Assembly (NCBI GenBank): GCA_013813435.1
Contig: JACCRS010000236.1
Location: 1-34,317 of the forward strand
Length of the DNA: 34,317 nt
Source of the DNA: Gemmatimonadales bacterium
GTDB lineage: Bacteria; Gemmatimonadota; Gemmatimonadetes; Gemmatimonadales; GWC2-71-9
Direction of reading: 5' to 3'
The translations under genes and the position numbers were made by a program. Under the pieces are notes generated by a model. The model was not told where the DNA came from. It did no database searches and saw only the letters and a program-made list of their open reading frames with translations. Position 1 is the first letter of the stretch, and each line of letters begins with the position of its first letter. Positions 26,453-34,317 of the stretch are shown here, one piece after another.

Positions 26453-26484
26453 TAGCCAATAGCCAATAGCCCATACCAATAGCC
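26453..26484 (+). repeat. Heptamer-type tandem array (TAGCCAA)n ending exactly at the etfB start codon
   Basis: tagccaa tagccaa tagccca taccaa tagcc|ATG. Confidence 0.9.
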
Positions 26485-27234
26485 ATGAAGATCGCTGTCT
26501 GTATCAAACGTGTGCCGGATATGGAAATGCGTTTCTCGCTGGCCAGCGACCGTAAATCGTTGGACCCCGCGGGCCTTAAGTTTGAGATGGGTGATTTCGA
26601 CGGGTACGCACTGGAAGTCGGGCTCCAGCTGATAGAAAAGCAGGGAGGTGAGGTCGTGCTGCTGTCGATCGGCCCGGACGGCGTACAGGAGACTCTTCGA
26701 AAGGGTCTTGCCATGGGAGCAGGTCGGGCGGTGCAGCTCAAGACCGAAGACGTGCCATTTGATGGCCTGGCTATAGCCCGCGCTTTGGCGGCCGAACTTA
26801 AAACCGGCGGCTACGATCTGATTCTCTTCGGCCGGGTAGCGACGGACACGGCCAACGGTACGGTGGGTCCGATGACAGCGGAGCTGCTCGATCTTCCCTG
26901 CGTCACCTCGATCTCGGAGCTCGATATAGCCGATGGCCGCGGCACCGCTCGGCGGGAGCTCGAGGGCGGTGCCGAAACGATGCAGTTCTCCCTGCCCGCC
27001 GTACTGACCATCGACGAAGGAATCGCCCGGCCGCGGCTAGCCTCTCTCAAGGGCATCATGGCTGCAAAGAAGAAGCCGCTGGAGGTAAAGCCGGCCCAGC
27101 TCGGTGAGCCCCGGCTGGTGGTCGAGTCCATGACTCTCCCTCCCGACCGTCCCCCAGGTCGAATCGTGGGTGAGGGCGCCGATGCGGTGCCCGAGCTTTT
27201 GAGACTGCTCAAGACCGAAGCGAAGGTGCTCTAG
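26485..27234 (+). CDS. etfB: Electron transfer flavoprotein beta subunit
   Basis: MKIAVCIKRVPDMEMRFSLA...FEMGDFDGYALEVGLQL; LFGRVATDTANGTVGPMTAELLDLPCVT. Confidence 0.93.
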   Translation: MKIAVCIKRVPDMEMRFSLASDRKSLDPAGLKFEMGDFDGYALEVGLQLIEKQGGEVVLLSIGPDGVQETLRKGLAMGAGRAVQLKTEDVPFDGLAIARALAAELKTGGYDLILFGRVATDTANGTVGPMTAELLDLPCVTSISELDIADGRGTARRELEGGAETMQFSLPAVLTIDEGIARPRLASLKGIMAAKKKPLEVKPAQLGEPRLVVESMTLPPDRPPGRIVGEGADAVPELLRLLKTEAKVL

Positions 27235-28223
27235 TGGCGGCGGTACTGGCGGTTGCGGAAGCCCGCAACGGAGAGCTCCGCAAAGTTGCTTTTGAAGCGG
27301 TGGCTGCGGCTCGTCAGGCCGCTGATGCGTCAGGTGGCGGCGAGGTGCACGCTATGCTCTTTGGAGCACCGGGCATCTCCGCCCGGGCCGAAGCATTGGG
27401 ACGCTTCGGAGCCGACGTGGTATCCGTCGTGGAGCACGAAGCGCTGGGGCGCTACAGCCCCGAGGTGTTTGCCGCCACCGTGGCCGAGCGGCTGCGAGCC
27501 TCCGACTACCGGGCAGCTTTTTTCGCCGCATCGGCTGAAGGCCGGGACCTTGCTCCCCGGGTGGCGGCCAAGCTGGGAGCCAGCCTTGCCTCTGATGTAA
27601 CTGATTTCCAGCTTCAGGGAGATGCCGTGATCGCCCGGCACCCGGCCTACACCGGCAAGGTCATTGTCACCCTGCGCCTGATGGGTTCCCCGGCACTGCT
27701 TTCGCTGCGCCCGGGCTCAATTACGCCATCGGAGCAGCCGCGCACCGCCCGGGTCGAGACCATGGCTCCCGCCATGGACCCCGCCGCCGCCCGCGTCACC
27801 GTTACTGAGCTGTCCGCACAAATTTCGACCAGGCTCGATCTGGGCGAGGCTTCAATCATCGTCAGCGGCGGCCGGGGTCTTCGCACGGCTGAGAACTTCA
27901 AGCTGGTCGAGGATCTGGCTGCCGCTATCGGAAACGCGGCGGTGGGGGCCACTCGCGCCGTCACCGACGACGGATGGCGCCCGGCCACCGATCAGATTGG
28001 ACAGACCGGGCGGCTGGTGAGCCCCGATCTTTACATCGCGGTGGGAATCTCGGGCGCGGTCCAGCACCTGGCGGGGATGCGAAACGCCAAGACCATAGTG
28101 GCCATCAACAAGGACAAGGACGCGCCGATATTCAAGATTGCCGATTACGGAATCGTGGGTGACCTGTTCGAGATCGTCCCGCGGCTCACAGAGGAGATCA
28201 GGAAAGTTCGCCAGAACCAATAG
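27234..28223 (+). CDS. etfA: Electron transfer flavoprotein alpha subunit
   Basis: [100 protein letters not shown]. Confidence 0.95.
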   Translation: MAAVLAVAEARNGELRKVAFEAVAAARQAADASGGGEVHAMLFGAPGISARAEALGRFGADVVSVVEHEALGRYSPEVFAATVAERLRASDYRAAFFAASAEGRDLAPRVAAKLGASLASDVTDFQLQGDAVIARHPAYTGKVIVTLRLMGSPALLSLRPGSITPSEQPRTARVETMAPAMDPAAARVTVTELSAQISTRLDLGEASIIVSGGRGLRTAENFKLVEDLAAAIGNAAVGATRAVTDDGWRPATDQIGQTGRLVSPDLYIAVGISGAVQHLAGMRNAKTIVAINKDKDAPIFKIADYGIVGDLFEIVPRLTEEIRKVRQNQ

Positions 28224-28230
28224 AAAGCGA

Positions 28231-28722
28231 TCAGATTACCTGCCGCGGCACCTGTCGCCGGTAGGTCATGTATGCCGGAAACCTTTCCAGCAGGCGTTTC
28301 TCCTCAGCCCCGGCCTTGCCCTTGAAATACTGCAGGGCAATGAATCCCAGTAGCAACGCCAGGGTCCAGTTGCTCCAGGCGAGAGTATACCCCGTGAGGA
28401 AGAGCACCACGCCCGCATAAATCGGATGCCTGGCGTGAGCGTAGGCTCCGGTCGTGATCAGCTCGGCGCGGGGAAGTGGCTCCGTGCCCGGCGTCAGGTT
28501 CCCTCCCAGCGACCGAATCCCCCATACCATCATGAAAGCACCGGGGCCGATCAGTCCGGCACCAAGCCACCGGATCCACGCTGGATCTACCCGGTTCACC
28601 ATGAAATCGGCGCTTCCCAGGTTGAGGTGTCGTGGCAGGAGCGGAGCCGCAAGTCCGACGAGGAGAAACAGGGCGAGCTGCCCCCACACCCACGGGTCGC
28701 GCGCCGCCTTGGCGAGGTCCAT
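28231..28722 (-). CDS. Isoprenylcysteine carboxyl methyltransferase-like membrane methyltransferase
   Basis: LITTGAYAHARHPIYAGVVLFLTGY ... EEKRLLERFPAYMTYRRQVPR, typical of ICMT/PEMT-like small membrane proteins. Confidence 0.82.
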   Translation of the reverse strand: MDLAKAARDPWVWGQLALFLLVGLAAPLLPRHLNLGSADFMVNRVDPAWIRWLGAGLIGPGAFMMVWGIRSLGGNLTPGTEPLPRAELITTGAYAHARHPIYAGVVLFLTGYTLAWSNWTLALLLGFIALQYFKGKAGAEEKRLLERFPAYMTYRRQVPRQVI

Positions 28723-28770
28723 GGGTGTAATCTAAGTTCCACCGTCTTCCTATTCTCCAGGAGTAACATT

Positions 28771-30426
28771 TTGCCCACCATTCTTCCGCTCCATCACCAG
28801 CCCCCGCTTCCGCTCGACAAGTTGATCCTGCGGGATCCGCCAAGCGCCGAAGCCGTGGAGATGGACGTGCTGATCGTGGGAGGTGGTCCAGCGGGGCTCT
28901 CCTGTGCGATCGAGCTGGCGCGACTGGTGAAACGCGATGAGGAGACCGGAGGGGGAGGGGCAGACCTCAACATCGCAGTCCTTGAAAAGGCCGAAAGCCT
29001 GGGCGAGCACAACCTGTCCGGCGCCGTGGTAAACCCGAGAGCGTTTCGAGAGCTTTTCCCAGACCTGCCGCTCGACCAGATGCCTTTCCGCCAAGCGGTT
29101 GAGGCTGAGGCGGCGTACCTGCTGACCGAACGCAGGGCGCAACGGATTCCCACGCCGCCCACGATGCACAACAAAGACTACTACACCGCTTCCATCTGCG
29201 AGATCGTTAGGTGGCTGGGGGAACGGGCGGAGGGGCTCGGCATCAATCTGTTCACCGGTTTCCCGGTTGATTCGCTCCTCGTTGAGGGCAACACGGTCCG
29301 GGGCGTGCGCACCGCGCCATCGGGGCTCGACCGCGCCGGCCTGCCGGCAGCTGGTTACGCCGAGCCCACTGATCTCACAGCCAGGGTAACGGTTATTGCT
29401 GAAGGCACTCGAGGTCTGCTGACGCAGGCGTATAGCCAGTGGCAGAAAATTGGTTCGGCTAACCCGCAGTTGTATGCCTTGGGAGTCAAGGAAGTGTGGC
29501 AGACCAGGCGGAAGCTGGATCGCGTGGTGCACACCCTCGGCTGGCCCCTTCCCACCGACGCGTTCGGCGGCAGCTTCATGTATCCGCTCGGCCCGGAACA
29601 GATTGCCATCGGTCTAGTAGTCGGACTGGACTATCACGACGCCGGCCTCGACGTACACCAGCTACTGCAGGAAATGAAGCTCCACCCGCTCTTTCGGGAG
29701 TATTTGGAGGGTGGCCAGCTGCTCGAGTGGGGAGCAAAGACAATCCCGGAAGGCGGCTTTTATTCGCTGCCGGAGCGGCGCTATGGAGACGGCGTAGTCA
29801 TTATCGGCGACGCGGCCGGGTTTGTGGACGTCCCTTCGCTCAAGGGAATCCATTACGCCATGCAGTCGGGGATCTACGCCGCCGGTGCGATTTTCTCGGC
29901 GTTGAAAGACGGCTCTGCCTCGGCTCCCGTCCTGGCACCGTATGACCGCCAAGTAGACGAGAGTTACATCGCCCGAGATCTTCACCGCACCCGGAACATG
30001 CGGTTGGCCTTCAAGAACGGGTTCTTTGTGGGGGGTGCCAAGGCCGGCCTGATGACGCTGACCGGCGGGCGATTTCCCGGAGGCAGAATCGATATGCAGG
30101 AGGATGCCGCCACACCGCGGAGTGTGTCGCCAGTGCGGCCGCTGACCCCCGACAATGTGCTGACCTTCAGCAAGCTCGACGCGGTCTTCAAGTCGGGCAA
30201 CGCCACCCGCGATACCATCCCTTCTCATCTCCTTGTGGGGGAGGATATCCCCCCCGAAGTGGCTGACTTTTATGCCCATGTCTGCCCGGCGGGGGTATAT
30301 GAAAGGGTGGCCGACAGGCTCAGAGTGAACGCCCCCAATTGCGTGGACTGCAAGGCGACCGATGTACTGGGACCGCGTTGGACCCCTCGCGAAGGTGGAA
30401 GCGGCCCGAAATACCGTCTCATGTGA
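28771..30426 (+). CDS. Electron transfer flavoprotein-ubiquinone oxidoreductase
   Basis: EMDVLIVGGGPAGLSCAIELARL, LEKAESLGEHNLSGAVVNPRAFRELFPD, GDAAGFVDVPSLKGIHYAMQSG, C-terminal CPAGVY...NCVDCKATD; TTG start 8 nt after GGAG preferred over 28426. Confidence 0.9.
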   Translation: MPTILPLHHQPPLPLDKLILRDPPSAEAVEMDVLIVGGGPAGLSCAIELARLVKRDEETGGGGADLNIAVLEKAESLGEHNLSGAVVNPRAFRELFPDLPLDQMPFRQAVEAEAAYLLTERRAQRIPTPPTMHNKDYYTASICEIVRWLGERAEGLGINLFTGFPVDSLLVEGNTVRGVRTAPSGLDRAGLPAAGYAEPTDLTARVTVIAEGTRGLLTQAYSQWQKIGSANPQLYALGVKEVWQTRRKLDRVVHTLGWPLPTDAFGGSFMYPLGPEQIAIGLVVGLDYHDAGLDVHQLLQEMKLHPLFREYLEGGQLLEWGAKTIPEGGFYSLPERRYGDGVVIIGDAAGFVDVPSLKGIHYAMQSGIYAAGAIFSALKDGSASAPVLAPYDRQVDESYIARDLHRTRNMRLAFKNGFFVGGAKAGLMTLTGGRFPGGRIDMQEDAATPRSVSPVRPLTPDNVLTFSKLDAVFKSGNATRDTIPSHLLVGEDIPPEVADFYAHVCPAGVYERVADRLRVNAPNCVDCKATDVLGPRWTPREGGSGPKYRLM

Positions 30427-30639
30427 GAGCCAACCAGGAATTGCACGCCATATACTGCAGCAAGGTAAGTCTCATCATCGTACCAGATATTCTTCCCGCC
30501 TCGGTTCGTTACAAAATCCGCCGCACTACTGTTTGACGCCGTCGCATTCCTGGTGGCTTGTGGGAACTTCTCCGTCTTCCGAGAATAGAAATACTTGCCG
30601 CTCACTACCTGTTCCAATGTGGGCGAAGCGGGAGGAACC

Positions 30640-31044
30640 ATGCGTGGAGCTTCACACATAACCGGTCTGGTTCTGGGTCTGAGTCTCGCCGCTCAGGCCG
30701 CGGCAGCTCAGTCGGTGGATGCCGCATGGCAGTCGACGCCGGCCTCGGTCCTCAAGACGACGCTGCGAAATGTCGTAGCAGCCCAGGACAAGTACCGGGA
30801 GGCCCATGCCACATTCGCCGGCTCGGTGCAGGCGCTACGGCTGAAGCCGGGATCTGGAGTTACGGTACACATTCTGACCGCTACCGCGAGCGGCTGGCGC
30901 GCAGAAGCTACTCACCGTGCCCGCCCTGGCCGGAGTTGCGTGGTGTTCGTGGGCAGGTTGGCTGCCAAGGAAGCTCCTAGAACCGAGGCTGACGGCGATA
31001 TGGCTGGAGAGGAGAGAGTACCGCTCTGTGACCGGATGGAGTAG
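30640..31044 (+). CDS. Secreted hypothetical protein (signal peptide, pilin-like length)
   Basis: ggaggaaccATG with strong SD; MRGASHITGLVLGLSLAAQAAAAQ signal peptide. Confidence 0.6.
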   Translation: MRGASHITGLVLGLSLAAQAAAAQSVDAAWQSTPASVLKTTLRNVVAAQDKYREAHATFAGSVQALRLKPGSGVTVHILTATASGWRAEATHRARPGRSCVVFVGRLAAKEAPRTEADGDMAGEERVPLCDRME

Positions 31045-33019
31045 GACCGGATCGGTAACCGGACTAAAACCAGATCCACAACCTGTCCTCCGCCCGCACG
31101 GCCTGATCAGCCATGCCTGGCGGTGGGGCGCCGGCGTCATTTCCGCCGGGGCGGGACTGGTGTCCATTCTCTCCTACACGCACTCGATGAAGGCGAAGTT
31201 CGCCCCTGACTCCGTGGCGGTGAGCGGCCTGGCTGCGGTGCGCTGGGTGGGCATCACTCCCGCCCTGGACACGGCCAAATCGATCGGCGATACGATCAAC
31301 CTGGCGGTGACAGCCACCGACCCGCACGGCAACGCACTGGTGGGTGTGCCGACCGTCTGGAGCAGTACCGATTCGATCGTGGCCGCGGTGGATAGCGCTG
31401 GAACGGTTGAGGCGCGCAGCGCAGGAACCGCCACCATCATGGTTGCTGTCGGCGGCAAGATCGCAAAGGCCCAGGTGGTCGTGCGCCAGCACCCGGCTGA
31501 AGTCAGGATCGTGGGCGACTCGATCCTCCGCGTGCCCGAAGGGGAGCGGGCCCAAGCCGTCGCATACGTGGCCGATGCGCGGCGGCACAGGATCCTGGGC
31601 CTCAGAGCCCGGTGGCGTTCCGCCGACCCCTCCCTGGCGGCTGTGGATAGCGTGGGCAATGCGACCGGTACGGCGGTCGGTCATACGATTTTCTCTGCCA
31701 CGCACGACCACCTGGTTTCCCATCTCGGGGTGGAAGTTTACCCTGTGCCGGCATCCCTTACGCTAGTGGGCGGGGACGGCCAGCGCGCACCCGCTGGACG
31801 CCAGGTTCCAAGCCCGATTGCGGTTCAGGTGGTTTCGCGCAGCGGCAGGCCGATCGAAGGGGTGCCCGTACGGTTCGTGCTCAACGAGATGGCGGGCGTT
31901 GCCGAGCCCCAGACGGGAACGTCCGATGCGCAGGGAATGGTTCGCGTTACCTGGACACTTGGTGGATTGCCTGGTCGCCAGTCGCTGGCCGTCTCGGCTG
32001 ACGGAGTGGCGAATCACACGGTAGTAACCGCCGAGGCTGAACCGGTGGGTGCCAACACCCGGATCACCCAGGTGGCTGAGGGTCTGGTCGGACCGGCGAG
32101 CGGGCAGCTCTCGGAGGCGGTGGTCGTTCGAGTCACCGACTCGAGCGGTGTCGCACTGGGTGATGTGCCGGTGGCATGGCTCGCGGACGACGGGGGAAGC
32201 ATCGTATCGACCCAGTCCCGGACTGACTCGCTGGGAGAGGCGCGAGCCCGCTGGACTCTGGGTCCCAAGTCGGGGGCGCAACGCGCCTACGTGCAGGTTG
32301 GCAGCCCGCGTGCAGTACCCCGCTTCGTGGTGGCGGCTTCCGCCCTGGCGGGGCGCGCGGCGACGCTGTCGCTGGCGGGTAACGTCAAGCGTGAAGGCTC
32401 GGTCAGCCAGGTGCTGAAGCCAGCGGTCGAGCTCCTGGTTCTGGACCGGGCCAGGAACCCGGTGCCGGGGGTGCCCGTTACGCTCCTGCCGGCGCACGGT
32501 AGCGTCGACGACAGCATTCCTGTCACGGATTCGACCGGGCGGGTTCTGGTTTCCTGGACGCTCGGCCGCACCGCGGGCTTGCATCGCATGAGTGCTCGTG
32601 TCGAGGGAATCGACCGGCCGTTGGAGATATCGGCCCGAGTCCGCCCGGCAGCTCCGGCCAATCTGGCTTTCGTGGAACCGAAGCCGGGTACGGCAAACCG
32701 GGCCGTTCAGTCGTTGGACGCTGACCTCACCGACGCCTACGGGAACCCCGTGGCCGATCAGCCGGTGGTGTTCAGCACCAGGTTCGGTAGCGTCAGCCCA
32801 GCACGCGTCATGACCGACGCGAAGGGGCGGGCGCACACCCGGTGGACGCCGGGCACGAAGACCGGAGAGAGATCACTGGTGGCGGCGGTGAAAGGTACCG
32901 AGGCACGCGCCACCTTCATATTGAAAGCACCTGAGCCGGCGGCGCCGGCCAAGGAACCAGTAGCGGCCCAGAAGACAGCGCCGGCCAAAAAGCAGGTTGT
33001 GAAGAAAGCACCACGCTAA
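31028..33019 (+). CDS. Membrane-anchored protein with repeated Ig-like (Big-type) domains and Lys/Pro/Ala-rich tail
   Basis: TM segment WRWGAGVISAGAGLVSILSY; repeated (S/T)D(S/A)xGxxxxxWTxGxxxG motif ~every 290-300 bp; tail PAKEPVAAQKTAPAKKQVVKKAPR. Start is a guess (GTG 31028; ORF track 30917). Confidence 0.75.
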   Translation: MTGWSRTGSVTGLKPDPQPVLRPHGLISHAWRWGAGVISAGAGLVSILSYTHSMKAKFAPDSVAVSGLAAVRWVGITPALDTAKSIGDTINLAVTATDPHGNALVGVPTVWSSTDSIVAAVDSAGTVEARSAGTATIMVAVGGKIAKAQVVVRQHPAEVRIVGDSILRVPEGERAQAVAYVADARRHRILGLRARWRSADPSLAAVDSVGNATGTAVGHTIFSATHDHLVSHLGVEVYPVPASLTLVGGDGQRAPAGRQVPSPIAVQVVSRSGRPIEGVPVRFVLNEMAGVAEPQTGTSDAQGMVRVTWTLGGLPGRQSLAVSADGVANHTVVTAEAEPVGANTRITQVAEGLVGPASGQLSEAVVVRVTDSSGVALGDVPVAWLADDGGSIVSTQSRTDSLGEARARWTLGPKSGAQRAYVQVGSPRAVPRFVVAASALAGRAATLSLAGNVKREGSVSQVLKPAVELLVLDRARNPVPGVPVTLLPAHGSVDDSIPVTDSTGRVLVSWTLGRTAGLHRMSARVEGIDRPLEISARVRPAAPANLAFVEPKPGTANRAVQSLDADLTDAYGNPVADQPVVFSTRFGSVSPARVMTDAKGRAHTRWTPGTKTGERSLVAAVKGTEARATFILKAPEPAAPAKEPVAAQKTAPAKKQVVKKAPR

Positions 33020-33183
33020 GCAAGAAAGCAGCACGGGAAGAAGGACCAACACCACGTTTGTACAGGGCTAACGGAAAGAGTGTTCAACAGGTTTGTACAG
33101 GTCCACGGAGTTCGAATCAGTTCACGCTCAACGAGAGGGCATTTACCCGTAGTCTCACCTTCGCGGTATGGAGGAAAAAATTT

Positions 33184-34317
33184 ATGACCGGCCCACGTTC
33201 TGCCACCAGGCACCCGCACCGTACTCGGGCTCGGCCCCTCCTGCCGTTTCTCGCAGCCATCATGCTCAGCTCGCTGGCATGCTCCGAGTCGCCCATTACC
33301 GAGCCATCAAACACGGGTGTGGCGCCTAGCACGCGGCTCCATCCATACCTGCAGACCAATCGTGGCTCCGCCGACATGGCTTCGGCCCGATTCTATAGAT
33401 CCAGTGCGCTGGTGAGTCTTGGCACGGCCAGCACCACGAGCGGCGGCAGAGTTCTGCTGATCGCGGACGAGGATGGTGTTTCCACCACTGCCCTGGCGAA
33501 TAGCATCGCCAGCGCCGGCTTTCTCGTGACCATGAGGCCGGCTCCGGAGTACACCTGGGATGGAACAAACCCCTCCCCGGCCGATTACGACCTGATCATC
33601 CATCTGAACGGCAACACCTTCGGGGACGGGCAGGCGCTCTCCGAGGGGGCCCAATCCACGCTGGTGGATTTCGTACGTGGTGGTGGTGGCTACGTGGGCG
33701 CGCAGTGGAACAGCTACGAGGCGACCGGTGCGCAGGGACTCATGCCGGATCTCGTTCTGGCCGGTTTCCCCGGTCCGGTCGAGGAGAACTGCGCCAGCTG
33801 CCCGATCACATACTCGATCGTGCCAGAGCAGCAGGGTCATGCCCTGGTTGCAGGCATCCCGTCCACCTTTACCTTCGAAGCCGACGGCCACCTGGGCGGC
33901 CCGCTGGTGGATTTCGCAAGTGAGCCGTCGACGGTAGTCATGCAGTTGGCCAGCGGAACGCCGGGCGTACTGGTCAGGAGCCTGGGTCAGGGCAGGGTCG
34001 TCAACTTCAGCTTCGCGCCAAACTACAGCCTGGCGGGCGAGGGCCGCACGCTGCAGGACGCCAACGTTCGGCAGCTCTATGTCAACGCCGTGCGGTGGGC
34101 GCTGGATGGATCAACCCCAACGCCTTCGAAGGCGCCGGCAACTATCACGCTGACTGACCCGGTGGCGACTCACGACGGCGCAGTGAAGGCCGTTTCCATC
34201 GCCACGAACCCTGCCGGACTGACCGGGGTGACGGTGGCTTACAGCCAGAACGGTGTGGCCGTAGCGGCGCCGGTGAATGCGGGTAGTTACGAAGTAGTGT
34301 CTACGCTTGACCACCAG
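33184..34317 (+). CDS. Lipoprotein with ThuA/glutamine-amidotransferase-like domain and MBG-like domain; 3' truncated, absent from ORF track
   Basis: Frame open from ATG 33184 through the window end (378 codons): MTGPRSATRHPHRTRARPLLPFLAAIMLSSLACSESP lipobox; RVLLIADEDGVSTTALANSIASAGF...GGGGYVGAQW; ATITLTDPVATHDGAVKAVSIATNPAGLTGVTVAYSQNG. Confidence 0.82.
   Translation, partial: MTGPRSATRHPHRTRARPLLPFLAAIMLSSLACSESPITEPSNTGVAPSTRLHPYLQTNRGSADMASARFYRSSALVSLGTASTTSGGRVLLIADEDGVSTTALANSIASAGFLVTMRPAPEYTWDGTNPSPADYDLIIHLNGNTFGDGQALSEGAQSTLVDFVRGGGGYVGAQWNSYEATGAQGLMPDLVLAGFPGPVEENCASCPITYSIVPEQQGHALVAGIPSTFTFEADGHLGGPLVDFASEPSTVVMQLASGTPGVLVRSLGQGRVVNFSFAPNYSLAGEGRTLQDANVRQLYVNAVRWALDGSTPTPSKAPATITLTDPVATHDGAVKAVSIATNPAGLTGVTVAYSQNGVAVAAPVNAGSYEVVSTLDHQ

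Noticed and set aside
28426-28770. ORF-track N-terminal extension of ETF-QO
   Set aside because: Antisense to the ICMT-like gene; a TTG with a good SD at 28771 fits the family N-terminus.
33056-33130. Possible tRNA because of GTTCGAATC near 33110
   Set aside because: No matching acceptor, D-arm or anticodon arm could be folded around it.

Overview
This is a GC-rich chromosomal window that looks like Gemmatimonadota/FCB-type DNA; the taxonomy is inferred from gene content, codon bias and promoter-like motifs, not tested. It is densely coding, with about 29 supported CDSs, mostly on the + strand. In order they are: a 5'-truncated M1 metallopeptidase with a beta-barrel-like C-terminus; a cupin; a sugar nucleotidyltransferase; a DUF885 protein; a D-Ala-D-Ala-ligase-like ATP-grasp; a zinc metallopeptidase (-); a diacylglycerol-kinase family protein; an MFS transporter; two secreted proteins; CstA and YbdD (-); an SDR; a lipoprotein; isocitrate dehydrogenase; a zinc-ribbon membrane protein; a DUF4139 protein; a metallophosphoesterase; a SprT-like protein; a glutaryl-CoA-dehydrogenase-like ACAD; a GNAT; an ECF sigma / EF-hand membrane protein / TonB receptor operon; an MscS-type TM-helix protein; etfB-etfA; a methyltransferase (-); ETF-QO; a Big/Ig-repeat protein; and a 3'-truncated lipoprotein with an MBG-like domain that the ORF track misses. 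No tRNA, rRNA, CRISPR or transposase was found. The most unusual signal is a family of short tandem heptamer/octamer repeat arrays, often as inverted G-rich/C-rich arm pairs. They lie between genes and also inside genes: in-frame in an MFS loop, forming a signal peptide, and abutting start codons and promoter-like motifs. Second is a candidate ECF sigma operon whose putative anti-sigma carries an EF-hand and duplicated CCxDLDGGGxADDG motifs. Third is an ETF-QO that appears to lack one cluster cysteine. No searches or computations were run; family calls rest on motif recognition.
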